From positions 1 through 64,000 of the forward strand of contig NZ_PNMA01000018.1 of assembly GCF_013823385.1 (NCBI RefSeq): DNA of 64,000 nt, read 5' to 3'. Below are positions 1-9,379 of the stretch, in pieces. Origin of the DNA: Hyphomonas sp. (GTDB lineage: Bacteria; Pseudomonadota; Alphaproteobacteria; Caulobacterales; Hyphomonadaceae). Made by a program: the position numbers and the translations under genes. Position 1 is the stretch's first letter, and each line of letters begins with the position of its first letter. The notes below the pieces were generated by a model. The model was not told where the DNA came from. It did no database searches and saw only the letters and a list, made by a program, of their open reading frames with translations.

Positions 1-3
1 TTT

Positions 4-28
4 GGACAAACCCGGACAAATCCGGACA
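4..28 (+). repeat. Three GGACA direct repeats at exact 10-base spacing
   Basis: GGACA begins at 4, 14 and 24, so three copies sit one helical turn apart, just past the 3' end of mtgA (which ends at 70). Equivalent phased clusters occur at 43445-43459 (reverse orientation) and 61796-61820. Function unknown; the window edge may cut the cluster. Confidence 0.5.
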
Positions 29-69
29 GGCAGGTGCATTGCGCGGCGCTTAAGGCACCCTTGCCGGCC

Positions 70-1188
70 TTACTCCGGCGGGCGGAGTTCGCGGGGGCCG
101 GAGGGGGTGTCTTCGGAGGGCGTGATTTCGGGCAGCGGTTCGGGTGCCGGCTGGCTGACGGGGTCCTGGGGGGTCTCTTCGGGGGCTGCCCCCTGCCCCT
201 CTGCGGGCGCGGGCGGCGCGCGGAGGGATTCGTCGGCGGCGTTGAGAAGGTCGTTCAACTCGTCATTGGCGTTGCGGGGCACATCCGTGCCGAGTTCTTC
301 GGGGGACGCGCCGAGGGCCTCTTCACCCGTTTCGGGGGCTTCGGGAAGATCTTCCAGCACCGGCGGGGCTTTGGGCGTTTCGCCTTTGGGGCGCTCGCCC
401 GCAGGCGGCCGGGGCGCTTCGCCGCCGAAGACGCAGGCCGCATAGCCCTCATTGGCCACCACGCGCATACGGCCCTGGATGGAGCTGGCGCGGCGCTGGA
501 CATAGGGGCCCGGATTGACGGCCTTCCATTTGTTCGGGGACGGAAGAACCGCCGCGAGCAGCGCGGCTTCGCGCTCGGAAAGGTCTGCCGCCGATTTGCC
601 GAAGCGGGCCTGGGCAGCAGCCTCGGCGCCGAACAGGCCATCGCCCCATTCGGCGACATTGAGATAGACTTCCATGATGCGCCGCTTGCCCCAGACGGCC
701 TCGATCACATAGGTCATCCAGGCTTCGCCGGCCTTGCGGGGCATGCCGCCACCATTCCAGAAGAAGACGTTCTTGGCGGCCTGCTGGCTGATGGTCGAGC
801 CGCCGCGCCGATTGCGATCCGGGTTTTTCGCGTTCCATTCGCGGGCCGCTTCCACCGCGTCCCAGTCAATGCCGCCATGGGTGCAGAATTTGGCGTCTTC
901 AGCGGCAATGACGGCATGGACAAGGCGGGGGGAAATCTTGTCGAGCGGCGTCCAGTCATGGCGCACGTCCTGCCCTTCCAGGCTGCGCTGGGACATCAGG
1001 ATGGTGCCGGGGACCGGCGCAAAGCGCAGGAGGAGGGCGTAAAGATGGAACAACAGGAAGGCAGCAACGCCCGCCAGCACTATGCCGACCAGAATGCGCC
1101 GCCAAAGGGGCGCCTTGCGCTTTGGCGCGGGGGCATCTGGGGCGGGCGCCGGCGCGAACGAAGGCGGCGGGGTCAGGCTGTCGCTCAT
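70..1188 (-). CDS. mtgA: Monofunctional biosynthetic peptidoglycan transglycosylase
   Basis: A glycosyltransferase family 51 enzyme that polymerises lipid II into glycan strands at the inner membrane. A Pro-rich cytoplasmic start precedes one membrane anchor (about residues 29-50). The GT51 signatures follow: an [10 protein letters not shown] block holding the catalytic Glu (about residue 97), then [14 protein letters not shown] and the [10 protein letters not shown] block. The protein is 372 residues, whereas family members are usually near 230-250. The extra C-terminal part (about residues 245-372) is a low-complexity Pro/Glu/Ala tail that would lie in the periplasm. Its ATG overlaps the stop of queG by four bases (ATGA), so the two are probably co-translated, with queG upstream. 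Family call is firm; the role of the tail is unknown. Confidence 0.95.
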   Translation of the reverse strand: MSDSLTPPPSFAPAPAPDAPAPKRKAPLWRRILVGIVLAGVAAFLLFHLYALLLRFAPVPGTILMSQRSLEGQDVRHDWTPLDKISPRLVHAVIAAEDAKFCTHGGIDWDAVEAAREWNAKNPDRNRRGGSTISQQAAKNVFFWNGGGMPRKAGEAWMTYVIEAVWGKRRIMEVYLNVAEWGDGLFGAEAAAQARFGKSAADLSEREAALLAAVLPSPNKWKAVNPGPYVQRRASSIQGRMRVVANEGYAACVFGGEAPRPPAGERPKGETPKAPPVLEDLPEAPETGEEALGASPEELGTDVPRNANDELNDLLNAADESLRAPPAPAEGQGAAPEETPQDPVSQPAPEPLPEITPSEDTPSGPRELRPPE

Positions 1189-2312
1189 GCCGGTGTCTCA
1201 TCCCATTCTGCGATCACCGTCCTATCATGCTCAAGAGGCCGGCGGCGCGCCTTTTCGTCTGCAAAGCGGGCAGGATCAAGGCGGGCGAGCGCCCAGATCG
1301 CCGCCCCGCGCACGACCGGGGCTTCGTCCTGCAGCAGCGGCAGCAGGCTGGCGACGAGGCGGGGCTGCCCCGAATTGCCGATGGCAATGGCGACATTGCG
1401 CACGAACCGGTCACGCCCTGAGCGCTTCACCGGGGAGCCGGAGAAGACTTCGCGGAAGGCCGCGTCGTCGAGGGCGGCAAGTTCGTCCAGGCCGGGTCCT
1501 TTCAGTTCTGCGCGGGCGTAGAGTGCTGAATGAGACGCGCTGCTGGCAAATTTGTTCCATGGGCAGGCGGCCAGGCAATCATCGCAGCCATAGATGCGGT
1601 TGCCCATGGCGGGGCGGAATTCGCGGGGGATCGGGCCGGCATATTCGATGGTGAGGTAGGAAATGCAGCGGCGGGCATCGAGCTGGTAGGGCGCGGGGAA
1701 GGCGCCGGTCGGGCAGATGTCGAGGCAGGCGCGGCAGGAGCCGCAATGGTCCCCCTCGGCGGCATCCGGCGCGAGGGCGGCGCTGGTGAGCACGGTGCCG
1801 AGGAAGAACCAGGAGCCGAGCTGGCGGCTGACGAGGTTTGTGTGCTTGCCCTGCCAGCCGAGCCCGGCGCGGGCGGCCAGCGGCTTTTCCATCAGCGGGG
1901 CAGTGTCGACGAAGACCTTCACGTCTGCGCCGGTGATCTCAGCGACCTCGCCGGCGAGTTGTTTGAGGCGGGACTTGATCAGGTCGTGATAGTCCCTCCC
2001 CCGTGCGTAGACGGAGATGTTTCCGGTGGCAGTCTGGGCGAGGGTATCGAGGGGATTGTGATCGGGGCCATAGTTCATGGCGACCACGAGGGCGCTGCGG
2101 GCGCCCGGCCACATGGCAGTGGGGGCGCTGCGGCGCTCGAGCGTTGTTTCCATCCAGGCCATGTCGCCATGGCGGCCAAGCTCGACAAAGGTTTTCAGAC
2201 GCTCGCCCGCCGGCCAGGCTTCATCGGCGCGCGCGATGCCCGCCGCATCGAAGCCGAGGGCGAGGGCCCGTTCTTTTAGCCGGGCTTCGGGGTCAGAAAT
2301 CGAGCTCTGCAT
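1185..2312 (-). CDS. queG: Epoxyqueuosine reductase
   Basis: Catalyses the last step of queuosine synthesis, reducing epoxyqueuosine in tRNA with cobalamin and two [4Fe-4S] clusters. Starting at the ATG at 2312 gives 375 residues. Visible landmarks are the VDTAPL motif with the catalytic Asp (about 136), a first ferredoxin-like cluster [12 protein letters not shown] (Cys 190, 193, 196, 200) and a second [10 protein letters not shown] (Cys 243, 246, 250), followed by a C-terminal HEAT-like helical segment. The frame is open 53 codons further upstream, but that stretch lies inside the glutathione transferase gene and has no family character, so the internal ATG is preferred. No clear Shine-Dalgarno sequence; it overlaps the preceding gene by 20 bases, suggesting coupling. 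Confidence 0.95.
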   Translation of the reverse strand: MQSSISDPEARLKERALALGFDAAGIARADEAWPAGERLKTFVELGRHGDMAWMETTLERRSAPTAMWPGARSALVVAMNYGPDHNPLDTLAQTATGNISVYARGRDYHDLIKSRLKQLAGEVAEITGADVKVFVDTAPLMEKPLAARAGLGWQGKHTNLVSRQLGSWFFLGTVLTSAALAPDAAEGDHCGSCRACLDICPTGAFPAPYQLDARRCISYLTIEYAGPIPREFRPAMGNRIYGCDDCLAACPWNKFASSASHSALYARAELKGPGLDELAALDDAAFREVFSGSPVKRSGRDRFVRNVAIAIGNSGQPRLVASLLPLLQDEAPVVRGAAIWALARLDPARFADEKARRRPLEHDRTVIAEWDETPA

Positions 2313-2970
2313 AATAGGATACGGGACGGGCGGCCTCGAGACGGTCAGCAAGCAGGGGCCGGAAGCTCGGCCGGGACTTGATGCGCATATACCAGGCTTT
2401 GAGGTCTGGCACGGCCTCCCACTGCACATCGCCGAAATAGTCGTAGGCGGAAAGATGCGCGGCGGCGGCAAGATCGGCCAGGGAAAGGTGGCGGCCGGCG
2501 AGATTGCCGCGGGTTTCGGTCAGCGCGTTGAGATAGGTCAGCCGCCCGCGTAAGGCATGGGCGCCGCGGCGCAGCCTGTCGGAATCAGGCTGGCGGCCGC
2601 GATGGGTCCATTGGGTGACGCGCTCGGAGAGGAGATTGTCGGTCACCTCCTCCATGCCGGCTTCGACCCAGGCCCAGAGGCGGCGCGCCTCGGCGCGCTC
2701 GGAAAGATCATCGGGCAGCAGCGCGGGCACCGGGCGGACCTCTTCGAAATGCTCGCAGATGGCGCGCGTTCCGCAGGCGGCGAAGCGGGGGCTGGTGCCA
2801 TGAGTGGACACGACGGCAGGCGCCACGGCGCCGGGCGCGATCGAGGCTATCTCAAGTTCCGGCGCCCAGGGGCGGGAGGGCACGGCGTCGAAGGGCTCGC
2901 CCTTTTCGGCAAGCACGAGCCGCACCATGCGTCCGGCGGGGTCGAGGGGCCAGTGATACAATCGAAGCAT
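2293..2970 (-). CDS. Glutathione S-transferase family protein
   Basis: A 225-residue protein with an N-terminal thioredoxin-like domain (starting [17 protein letters not shown]) followed by an all-helical C-terminal domain with the typical segment [18 protein letters not shown]. Such proteins conjugate or reduce electrophiles with glutathione, but the substrate cannot be read here. The chosen ATG at 2970 puts the beta-strand directly at the N-terminus as in the family; an ATG seven codons upstream (2991) is also possible. It is first in a minus-strand group with queG and mtgA and overlaps queG by 20 bases. No functional link between the three is evident. Confidence 0.85.
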   Translation of the reverse strand: MLRLYHWPLDPAGRMVRLVLAEKGEPFDAVPSRPWAPELEIASIAPGAVAPAVVSTHGTSPRFAACGTRAICEHFEEVRPVPALLPDDLSERAEARRLWAWVEAGMEEVTDNLLSERVTQWTHRGRQPDSDRLRRGAHALRGRLTYLNALTETRGNLAGRHLSLADLAAAAHLSAYDYFGDVQWEAVPDLKAWYMRIKSRPSFRPLLADRLEAARPVSYYAELDF

Positions 2971-3038
2971 GTGCCAGACTGTGGATAACATGCGTAAACG
3001 TTGTATGGAGCTGGCGCCCTTTCCTCCGGATTTTTTCC

Positions 3039-6000
3039 CTAACGACCCATGAACTGACGCACCGCGTCGGTCGACAGGGCGAATTTGGCGAAGGACCAGT
3101 CGCGATCCTTGCCGAGCGCGCCGAGGGTGGCGAGGAGCTGTTTGCGGCCGTCGCCGCGCGTTTCGAGCCAGGCCTCTACACCGCCCGCCGACAGCGCCTC
3201 TTCCGACACGCTGGCCTGCAGGCGCACGAGTTCGGAGATGAGGCGGCGGCCCGCGACACGGTCCCAGTAAGGCGCATGGGCGAGCCCCTCGCGCGCCGAG
3301 GTGCGCAGGCGGTCAAGGCGCAGGGCATCGCCCACCTGATAGAAGGTGGCGCCCGCTTCAGCGACCTTGCGGCCAGAATGGGCGGCGATGTCCGTGACGA
3401 CGAGGCCTTGGGCAAAATAGTTCATCGCCGGGGCCCAGCGGGCGAGCGCTTCGGGCACGCCGCGCTTCATGAAGGCGCGGGCTGAGCGCTCGATCCGCGC
3501 GGCGGGATAGGCCGTCTGGATGCTGCTGAGGGCGGCTTTCAGCTCGTTGAGCGGGGCATAGGTGAGGCTGACGGCGTCGCCGGTGGACTTGTCCGGCAGC
3601 ACACGGATGAACCAGGCGGCCGCCTCGCTGACGGCCTGAACGGCTTCAATTTGAAGCTCCGTCTGCAGATCAGCAGAGACCTTGTTGTCCAGCGCGAAGA
3701 CTTCCTTGCGGAAGCCGGCAATGTCGAGCACCGCGCGGGCTGCTTCCACGCCGCGGATGACGGCAGCGGGGGAGGCCCCGGTCAGCTCGCGCAGACGCTG
3801 GATGGCGACGGGGCCGCCAAGGTCCAGGCTGCGGTTGGCGATGATCGTGGCGATGATCTCGCGGCGCAGGCGGTGATTGGCGAGGGCTTCGCCGAAGCCA
3901 TCGATCGGGCTTGGAAAGTAGCCCCTGAGCACTTCGGCAAACCACGGATCATCCGGCAGGTCAGAGGCGACGATATCATCGAAGAGGACGATCTTGGACC
4001 AGGCGAGCAGCACGGCAAGCTCCGGCCGGGTCAGCGGACGGCCTTCGGCGCCGCGCGCCTGCATCTCCTGGGTGGAGGGCAGGCCTTCGAGCGCCCGGTT
4101 GAGCACGCCGCGTTCTTCCAGATAGACCATCACGCGCTCGAGCGCTTCATGGTCTTCGGTGGCAGTGGCTTCCGCCAAGCTCAACGTGTTGGTCTGGTCA
4201 TAGTTATGCGTGAGCACGAGACGGGCGACATCGTCGGTCATCTGCGCCAGCATCGGGTTGCGCTCGGCCTCCTTCAGCGCGCCGAGGCGGATGGCCTCTG
4301 CGGCGAGGATCTTGATATTCACTTCGTGGTCGGAGGAATCCACGCCGGCAGAGTTGTCGATGGCGTCTGTATTCAGGCGCCCACCCGCGAGGGCAAACTC
4401 GATGCGGGCGGCCTGGGTCATGCCCAGGTTTGCACCCTCCCCGATTACCTTGGCCTTCAGATCACGGCCATTGACGCGCACGCCGTCATTGGCGCGGTCA
4501 CCAACATCGGCATGGCTTTCATGGGCGGCCTTCACATAGGTGCCGATACCGCCGAACCAGAGGAGGTCTGCCTCTGCCTTGAGGAGGGCGTTGATCAGTT
4601 CATCGGGGGTGACGACATCCTTGCTGATACCGGCCAGCGACTTGATCTCGGGCGTCAGCGTGATCGACTTGGCAGAGCGCTCGAAGATGCCGCCGCCCTT
4701 GGAGATCAGCTTGGTGTTGTAGTCTGCCCAGCTTGACCGCGGCAGGGCGAACATGCGCTCGCGCTCGGCCAGGTTTTTCTTTGCGTCGCCGGGATTGGGA
4801 TCGAGGAAGATGTGCATATGGTTGAACGCGGCCACGAGGCGGATTTCCGGCGACAGCAACATGCCATTGCCGAACACATCGCCCGACATGTCGCCCACGC
4901 CGATGACGGTGAAAGGCTCGGTCTGGATGTCCTTGCCCATCTCGCGGAAGTGGCGCTTGACCGCTTCCCAGGCGCCGCGCGCGGTGATGCCCATCTTCTT
5001 GTGGTCATACCCGGCCGAACCGCCCGAGGCGAAGGCGTCGCCGAGCCAGTGGCCTTTTTCAAGGCTGATGGCGTTGGCGGTGTCGGAGAAGGTGGCCGTG
5101 CCCTTGTCGGCTGCAACCACGAGATAGGGATCTTCCCCATCCCAGATGACCGTATGCTGAGGATGGACGACCTTGCCTTCGATGATGTTGTCGGTGACGC
5201 CCAGCAGCGCGGTGATGAACTGCTTGTAGGCGTCGCGGCCGCTTTCGAACCAGGCGTCGCGGTCTGACCGGTCAGCGAGCTGTTTGGGGTAGAAGCCGCC
5301 TTTGGAGCCCACCGGCACGATGACGGCATTCTTCACCTGCTGGGCTTTCACGAGACCGAGGACCTCGGTGCGGTAGTCGGACGGGCGGTCTGACCAGCGC
5401 AGGCCGCCGCGCGCCACCGGGCCGAAGCGGAGGTGAACGCCCTCAACCTTCGGGCTGTGCATGAAGATTTCACGGAACGGTTTGGGCTCCGGCAGGTCTG
5501 CCAGTTCGCGGCTGGCTACCTTGAAGCTGATGAAGGGGCGCACCTCTCCGTTTTCGTCTTCCTGATAGAAGTTCGTGCGCTGAATAGCCTCGACGAGGTG
5601 GAACAGGCGGCGCAGGACGATATCGTCCGCAAGGCTCGCCACATCCTTCATCGCGTCTTCAAACTTTGCGGCCAGAGACGCCTGGGCTTTCTTGCGGGCG
5701 TCCAGAGACTTGTGCGCCTTCGGATCAAAGCGGGTGGCGAAAAGATCCAGCAGCAGGCGGGTGACGGCCGGGTAACGGGCGAGCGCCGCTTCCTGGACTT
5801 CCTGAGGCTGGTCCAGACCGCTCTGGCGGCGATAGGAGGCCAGCCCGCGGATCAGCGCCGCCTGACGCCAGCTTGCCCCGGCCACCAGCACCAGCTTGTT
5901 GAAACCGTCATTCTCCCCGCGCCCGCCCCAAACGGCGAGGAAGGCCTGTTCGAATTCATGGGCGATGTCTTCCAGCGCAAGCGCCGAACCGTCCGCCGTC

Positions 6001-7763
6001 TGCATCGACAGCGAATGGATCCAGTAGACATCGGGCGCATCCTCGACCGGCTTCATCAGGGGACGGACCGGATAGCCGGTCTCGAAATCCACGAAGAGGC
6101 CGAGATTCTCGAAGACCGGCACGCAGCGGGACAGCGGGATGGAGCCGGTGCGGGTGTAGATCTTCACGCGCACCTTGGATGGGTCGTCGGTTTCAAGCCG
6201 GTAAGCGCGCGCCACGATGGGCTTGCCGGCGCTGAGCTCTGCCATGCAGGTTACATCGCGCAGCGCTTCTTCCGGCGGGAAGGCTTCGCGGTAGGCCGCG
6301 TTGAAGCCGCCGATGAAGCAGCGGGCCCCTTCCCGGTCCGGGCCGGCAAGACCCGCCCCCATCAGCAGCTCGCGGAAGCCCTGGTCCCAAGTGCGGGCAA
6401 GCTCGATGATGCGGCGCTCGATGTCTTCCGGGTCAGGCTCGGGATGATCCGGATGCAGCGCAATCTCGAAATGGACGCGGGCGAGCGGGCCGGAGTCGAA
6501 GTAAGGCTGGAAGCTTTTCAGGTCGCCCTTGTAGGCGTCGGTCAGCAGCGCGCCGATGCGCTGGCGCAGGGCGGTGTCATAGGATTCGCGCGGCACGAAG
6601 ACGAGGGCGGTGACGAACCGGTCAAACTCGTCCCGGCGCAGGAAGACGCGGGTGCGCGGGCGGCCGATGAGGTGCAGCGCGCCCATGATCATCGGGCCAA
6701 GCACGGTTGAGCGGGTCTGGAACAGCTCGTCGCGCGGCCAGGTCTCGATCAGGTTGGCGAGGGCCTTTTCGGTATGCCCGCCGGGGGCGGCGCCTGAGGC
6801 GGTCATGATCTTCTGCACACGGCGGCGCACGAAGGGAATGGAGCGCGCAGTCTCGTCATAGGCCTCCGCCGTGAAGAGGCCCAGGAAGCGGACCTCGCCA
6901 TTGACGCGGCCTTCCTCATCATACTTCTTCACGCCGATATAATCGCACGGTACGCGGCGGTGGACCCGGCTCGGAAGGGTCGACTTGGCGATGATCAGCG
7001 GCACGGGTGACTGCAGGAACTCGCCGATCTCACGCGTCAGCACCAGGGGCTCGCTGTCGCGGCTCAGAACGTTGAGGTTTTCGTCGCGCAGGATGCCGAG
7101 ATTGGAGCCTTCCACCATCAGCGGCTCGGAGGGCAGCACACGGCCCTCCGCATCGGTCTCGAAGTCATATTCGCGCGCGCCGAGGAAGACGAAATGCTCC
7201 CGCGAGAGCCATTCGAGGAAGGCAACGGCCTCGTCCCGCTCCGCAGACTGAATATGCGGGAGGCTGGAGATGCGCTTCATCTCGCTGCGCATCCGGGCGC
7301 GCATGGCAGCGTGATCAGACACGGCGCGCTCGACATCGGCGAGCGTGGCGCGTGCCCCCTCTTCCAGCAGCTTTGCTTCACCGGGGGTGAGCAGCGCGGT
7401 GTGGACCTGGATGACCGAGACCATACGCCCGTCCGCCATGGTGACGACGGGGTGGAACAGGGTTTTCACCTCATGGCCCTGAGCGGCGCATTCCCCCAGC
7501 AGCGAATCGACCAGGAAGGGCATGTCCGGCCCGGTGACCTGAAGCAGGCTGCGCGGCAAGGTTCCGCTGGCGCCTTCGGCTTTCACGGAAACGTGAACGG
7601 CGCGCTGGCCGGCTGGAACGTCCTCGGCCCAGTCCCACAGGCGCTTGGCCAGCGCCTGGATGTCTGCCTCACTGAGGCCGGAGACATCCTCGCGTGCAGC
7701 TTCCTGTAGAATCTGATCGAGAACCTGGCTGGCAGGTCCGGGGGCGGTGGTGGAACGGGGCAT
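3039..7763 (-). CDS. gdhB: NAD-specific glutamate dehydrogenase, large (about 180 kDa) type
   Basis: Oxidatively deaminates glutamate to 2-oxoglutarate with NAD+; the Caulobacter homologue is called GdhZ. From the ATG at 7763 the protein is 1574 residues, normal for the L_180 class. The family arrangement is visible: a long N-terminal ACT-like regulatory region, then the catalytic core with the RGGLRWSDR motif, the glycine-rich PVGSKGGF segment and the IGVGDMSGDVFGNGMLLS block, and a helical C-terminal domain. An upstream TTG in frame (7793) would add ten residues with no family character. An AAGAG sequence lies about ten bases before the ATG. Monocistronic; the 370 bases upstream are gene-free. 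Confidence 0.96.
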   Translation of the reverse strand: MPRSTTAPGPASQVLDQILQEAAREDVSGLSEADIQALAKRLWDWAEDVPAGQRAVHVSVKAEGASGTLPRSLLQVTGPDMPFLVDSLLGECAAQGHEVKTLFHPVVTMADGRMVSVIQVHTALLTPGEAKLLEEGARATLADVERAVSDHAAMRARMRSEMKRISSLPHIQSAERDEAVAFLEWLSREHFVFLGAREYDFETDAEGRVLPSEPLMVEGSNLGILRDENLNVLSRDSEPLVLTREIGEFLQSPVPLIIAKSTLPSRVHRRVPCDYIGVKKYDEEGRVNGEVRFLGLFTAEAYDETARSIPFVRRRVQKIMTASGAAPGGHTEKALANLIETWPRDELFQTRSTVLGPMIMGALHLIGRPRTRVFLRRDEFDRFVTALVFVPRESYDTALRQRIGALLTDAYKGDLKSFQPYFDSGPLARVHFEIALHPDHPEPDPEDIERRIIELARTWDQGFRELLMGAGLAGPDREGARCFIGGFNAAYREAFPPEEALRDVTCMAELSAGKPIVARAYRLETDDPSKVRVKIYTRTGSIPLSRCVPVFENLGLFVDFETGYPVRPLMKPVEDAPDVYWIHSLSMQTADGSALALEDIAHEFEQAFLAVWGGRGENDGFNKLVLVAGASWRQAALIRGLASYRRQSGLDQPQEVQEAALARYPAVTRLLLDLFATRFDPKAHKSLDARKKAQASLAAKFEDAMKDVASLADDIVLRRLFHLVEAIQRTNFYQEDENGEVRPFISFKVASRELADLPEPKPFREIFMHSPKVEGVHLRFGPVARGGLRWSDRPSDYRTEVLGLVKAQQVKNAVIVPVGSKGGFYPKQLADRSDRDAWFESGRDAYKQFITALLGVTDNIIEGKVVHPQHTVIWDGEDPYLVVAADKGTATFSDTANAISLEKGHWLGDAFASGGSAGYDHKKMGITARGAWEAVKRHFREMGKDIQTEPFTVIGVGDMSGDVFGNGMLLSPEIRLVAAFNHMHIFLDPNPGDAKKNLAERERMFALPRSSWADYNTKLISKGGGIFERSAKSITLTPEIKSLAGISKDVVTPDELINALLKAEADLLWFGGIGTYVKAAHESHADVGDRANDGVRVNGRDLKAKVIGEGANLGMTQAARIEFALAGGRLNTDAIDNSAGVDSSDHEVNIKILAAEAIRLGALKEAERNPMLAQMTDDVARLVLTHNYDQTNTLSLAEATATEDHEALERVMVYLEERGVLNRALEGLPSTQEMQARGAEGRPLTRPELAVLLAWSKIVLFDDIVASDLPDDPWFAEVLRGYFPSPIDGFGEALANHRLRREIIATIIANRSLDLGGPVAIQRLRELTGASPAAVIRGVEAARAVLDIAGFRKEVFALDNKVSADLQTELQIEAVQAVSEAAAWFIRVLPDKSTGDAVSLTYAPLNELKAALSSIQTAYPAARIERSARAFMKRGVPEALARWAPAMNYFAQGLVVTDIAAHSGRKVAEAGATFYQVGDALRLDRLRTSAREGLAHAPYWDRVAGRRLISELVRLQASVSEEALSAGGVEAWLETRGDGRKQLLATLGALGKDRDWSFAKFALSTDAVRQFMGR

Positions 7764-8136
7764 GGAAACGACTCTTGCTCGAAAACCGGTCAAACACCGG
7801 GTCTACCCGCCCTAAGGGAAGGCTTCAAGAAACATGTTCCAAATGAAACGGTTGCGCGGATTCAGAAAGCCGGTGAGAAGGCCCGGAAACAAGCGGGCCC
7901 GCCAGACGGGGACATGTCCAGCGGGCCCTACAGGCAAATTCCGCAGGCTGGGTGGGGGGACGCACGCGGAAGCCTGATCTTGTTTTATGTTGTTCGTGAC
8001 AGCGGCAAATCAACTACATTCCGCTGCCACAAACGTTAATTTTCGGTAGTGCGGCAAACCGGAATCAGTTGCCATACAGCCTCAACCCAACCCGCATGTA
8101 ACATTTCAATGGCGGGTTGGCTAGCCTTGCCGTCAG
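7764..8136. other. Gene-free region between gdhB and the AI-2E permease
   Basis: About 370 bases. It holds the promoter region of gdhB (not resolved), a GCGGGCCC direct repeat around 7890-7925 and the stem-loop at 8087-8120. A 62-codon minus-strand frame at 7825-8013 has no recognisable features and was not accepted as a gene. Confidence 0.6.
8087..8120 (-). terminator. Stem-loop after the AI-2E permease gene
   Basis: A perfect 9-base inverted repeat (CCAACCCGC / GCGGGTTGG) with a 16-base loop lies just past the stop of the minus-strand permease gene. No T-run follows on that strand, so it may be a non-canonical terminator or an mRNA 3'-end stabiliser. Confidence 0.45.
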
Positions 8137-9228
8137 TCACGCCGCGTCTCCTTCAGGCGAGGCGCCGCCCTTGGGTTTGCCGTCTGCCGACAACAGGATG
8201 GCGATCCATCTGGTGTTTGGGGACTGGGCAAAGAGGATCATCATCAGCACAGTCAGCGGGGCCGACAGGAACATGCCGGGGATGCCCCAGATCAGCCCCC
8301 AGATGGCCAGGGCCAGCAGCACCACGAGGGCGGACAGATTGAGCGAATCGCCCATCATCCGCGGCTGCACGAAATTGCCGATGGAGAACTGCCAGAAGCT
8401 GACCACCGCAAAGACAATGGCGGCGTAGATGTAGGATTGCTCGAAGGCCACATCCGGAACCCATCCGGGCACTTCCGGCTGCACCAGCGCAAACAGCGGC
8501 GGCACCATCGCTGCGACAATAGACCCCACGGTCGGGATGTAGTTCAGCACGAAGATCAGCGCCGAGAGGAACAGGGCATTCTGCACGCCCAGTGCCAATA
8601 GGGAGATGTAGGTCAAGAGGGTGATCAGCGCGGAGATGACCGTCTGCGTCCAGAGATAGGTCTCGATGGCGAGGCGGGCATCATTGCCGATCCGGCGCAC
8701 CGCTTCACGGCGCTGCGAATCGGGGAAGATGTTGTCGAGCTTCTGCGTCCACATCGACTGGGCGGTGAACAGGAAAGCGACATAGATCAGGATCAGCACG
8801 ATGTCGCCGGAAAGACCGCTGACGGAGTTGGCGATCGTGGCAAAGAAGCGCTGGCCGCCTTCGTCAAATACCAGATGCGTCAGCGTCGGCGCGTCCTGCA
8901 GGCTGGCGAGGCTGTAGACATCGGCAATCAGGCCATTGATCTTCTCTTCATAGTCCGCCCCATCACGCCCGAACTCGGCCACGCCATTGGCCATCAGCGC
9001 AATGAAGCCGATAAAGCCGGCAACCACCAGCAACACCGCAAGGATACGCGCAAGGCCGATATGGATGTTGCGCGAGGCATTGTTGATGACCGTGCCGAAC
9101 CCCTCGATGATCAGGAAGAGGAAGACCGCCATGGCGAAGGTCGCCAGGATGCTGCGGCCGAAATACAGGAGCGCGATGATCACGCCTGTGGCGATGATCC
9201 AGATGCCCGTCTTGGTGGCGCTGCCCAT
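8137..9228 (-). CDS. AI-2E family transporter (PerM/TqsA-like permease)
   Basis: A 363-residue polytopic inner-membrane protein of the AI-2E/UPF0118 family. Paired N-terminal membrane segments (about 8-42 and 57-80) precede a hydrophilic helical stretch, then a second block of helices. The hallmark C-terminal signature is present: GNFVQPRMMG followed by a hydrophobic stretch and GIPGMFLSAPL (about residues 285-330). Members export autoinducer-2, other small metabolites or ions; which applies here cannot be told. It is divergent from the DUF853 ATPase gene across 150 bases and stands alone. Confidence 0.9.
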   Translation of the reverse strand: MGSATKTGIWIIATGVIIALLYFGRSILATFAMAVFLFLIIEGFGTVINNASRNIHIGLARILAVLLVVAGFIGFIALMANGVAEFGRDGADYEEKINGLIADVYSLASLQDAPTLTHLVFDEGGQRFFATIANSVSGLSGDIVLILIYVAFLFTAQSMWTQKLDNIFPDSQRREAVRRIGNDARLAIETYLWTQTVISALITLLTYISLLALGVQNALFLSALIFVLNYIPTVGSIVAAMVPPLFALVQPEVPGWVPDVAFEQSYIYAAIVFAVVSFWQFSIGNFVQPRMMGDSLNLSALVVLLALAIWGLIWGIPGMFLSAPLTVLMMILFAQSPNTRWIAILLSADGKPKGGASPEGDAA

Positions 9229-9379
9229 TTACTGCTCCGATTGAATGTGAGGCCATCAGGGTGCGGCCCCGCCCCTTCCCCGTCAAGCGGGAGAAACCTG
9301 CGCGGCATAGCTTGCTGAAATCTCCGGAACAGCTAGCGTCTCCGCCTTGATTCAGAACGTATCAGCAAGGGGCGGCGGC

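Noticed and set aside
7825-8013. A 62-codon minus-strand frame upstream of gdhB
   Set aside because: Low-quality composition, no ribosome site, overlaps the expected promoter region.
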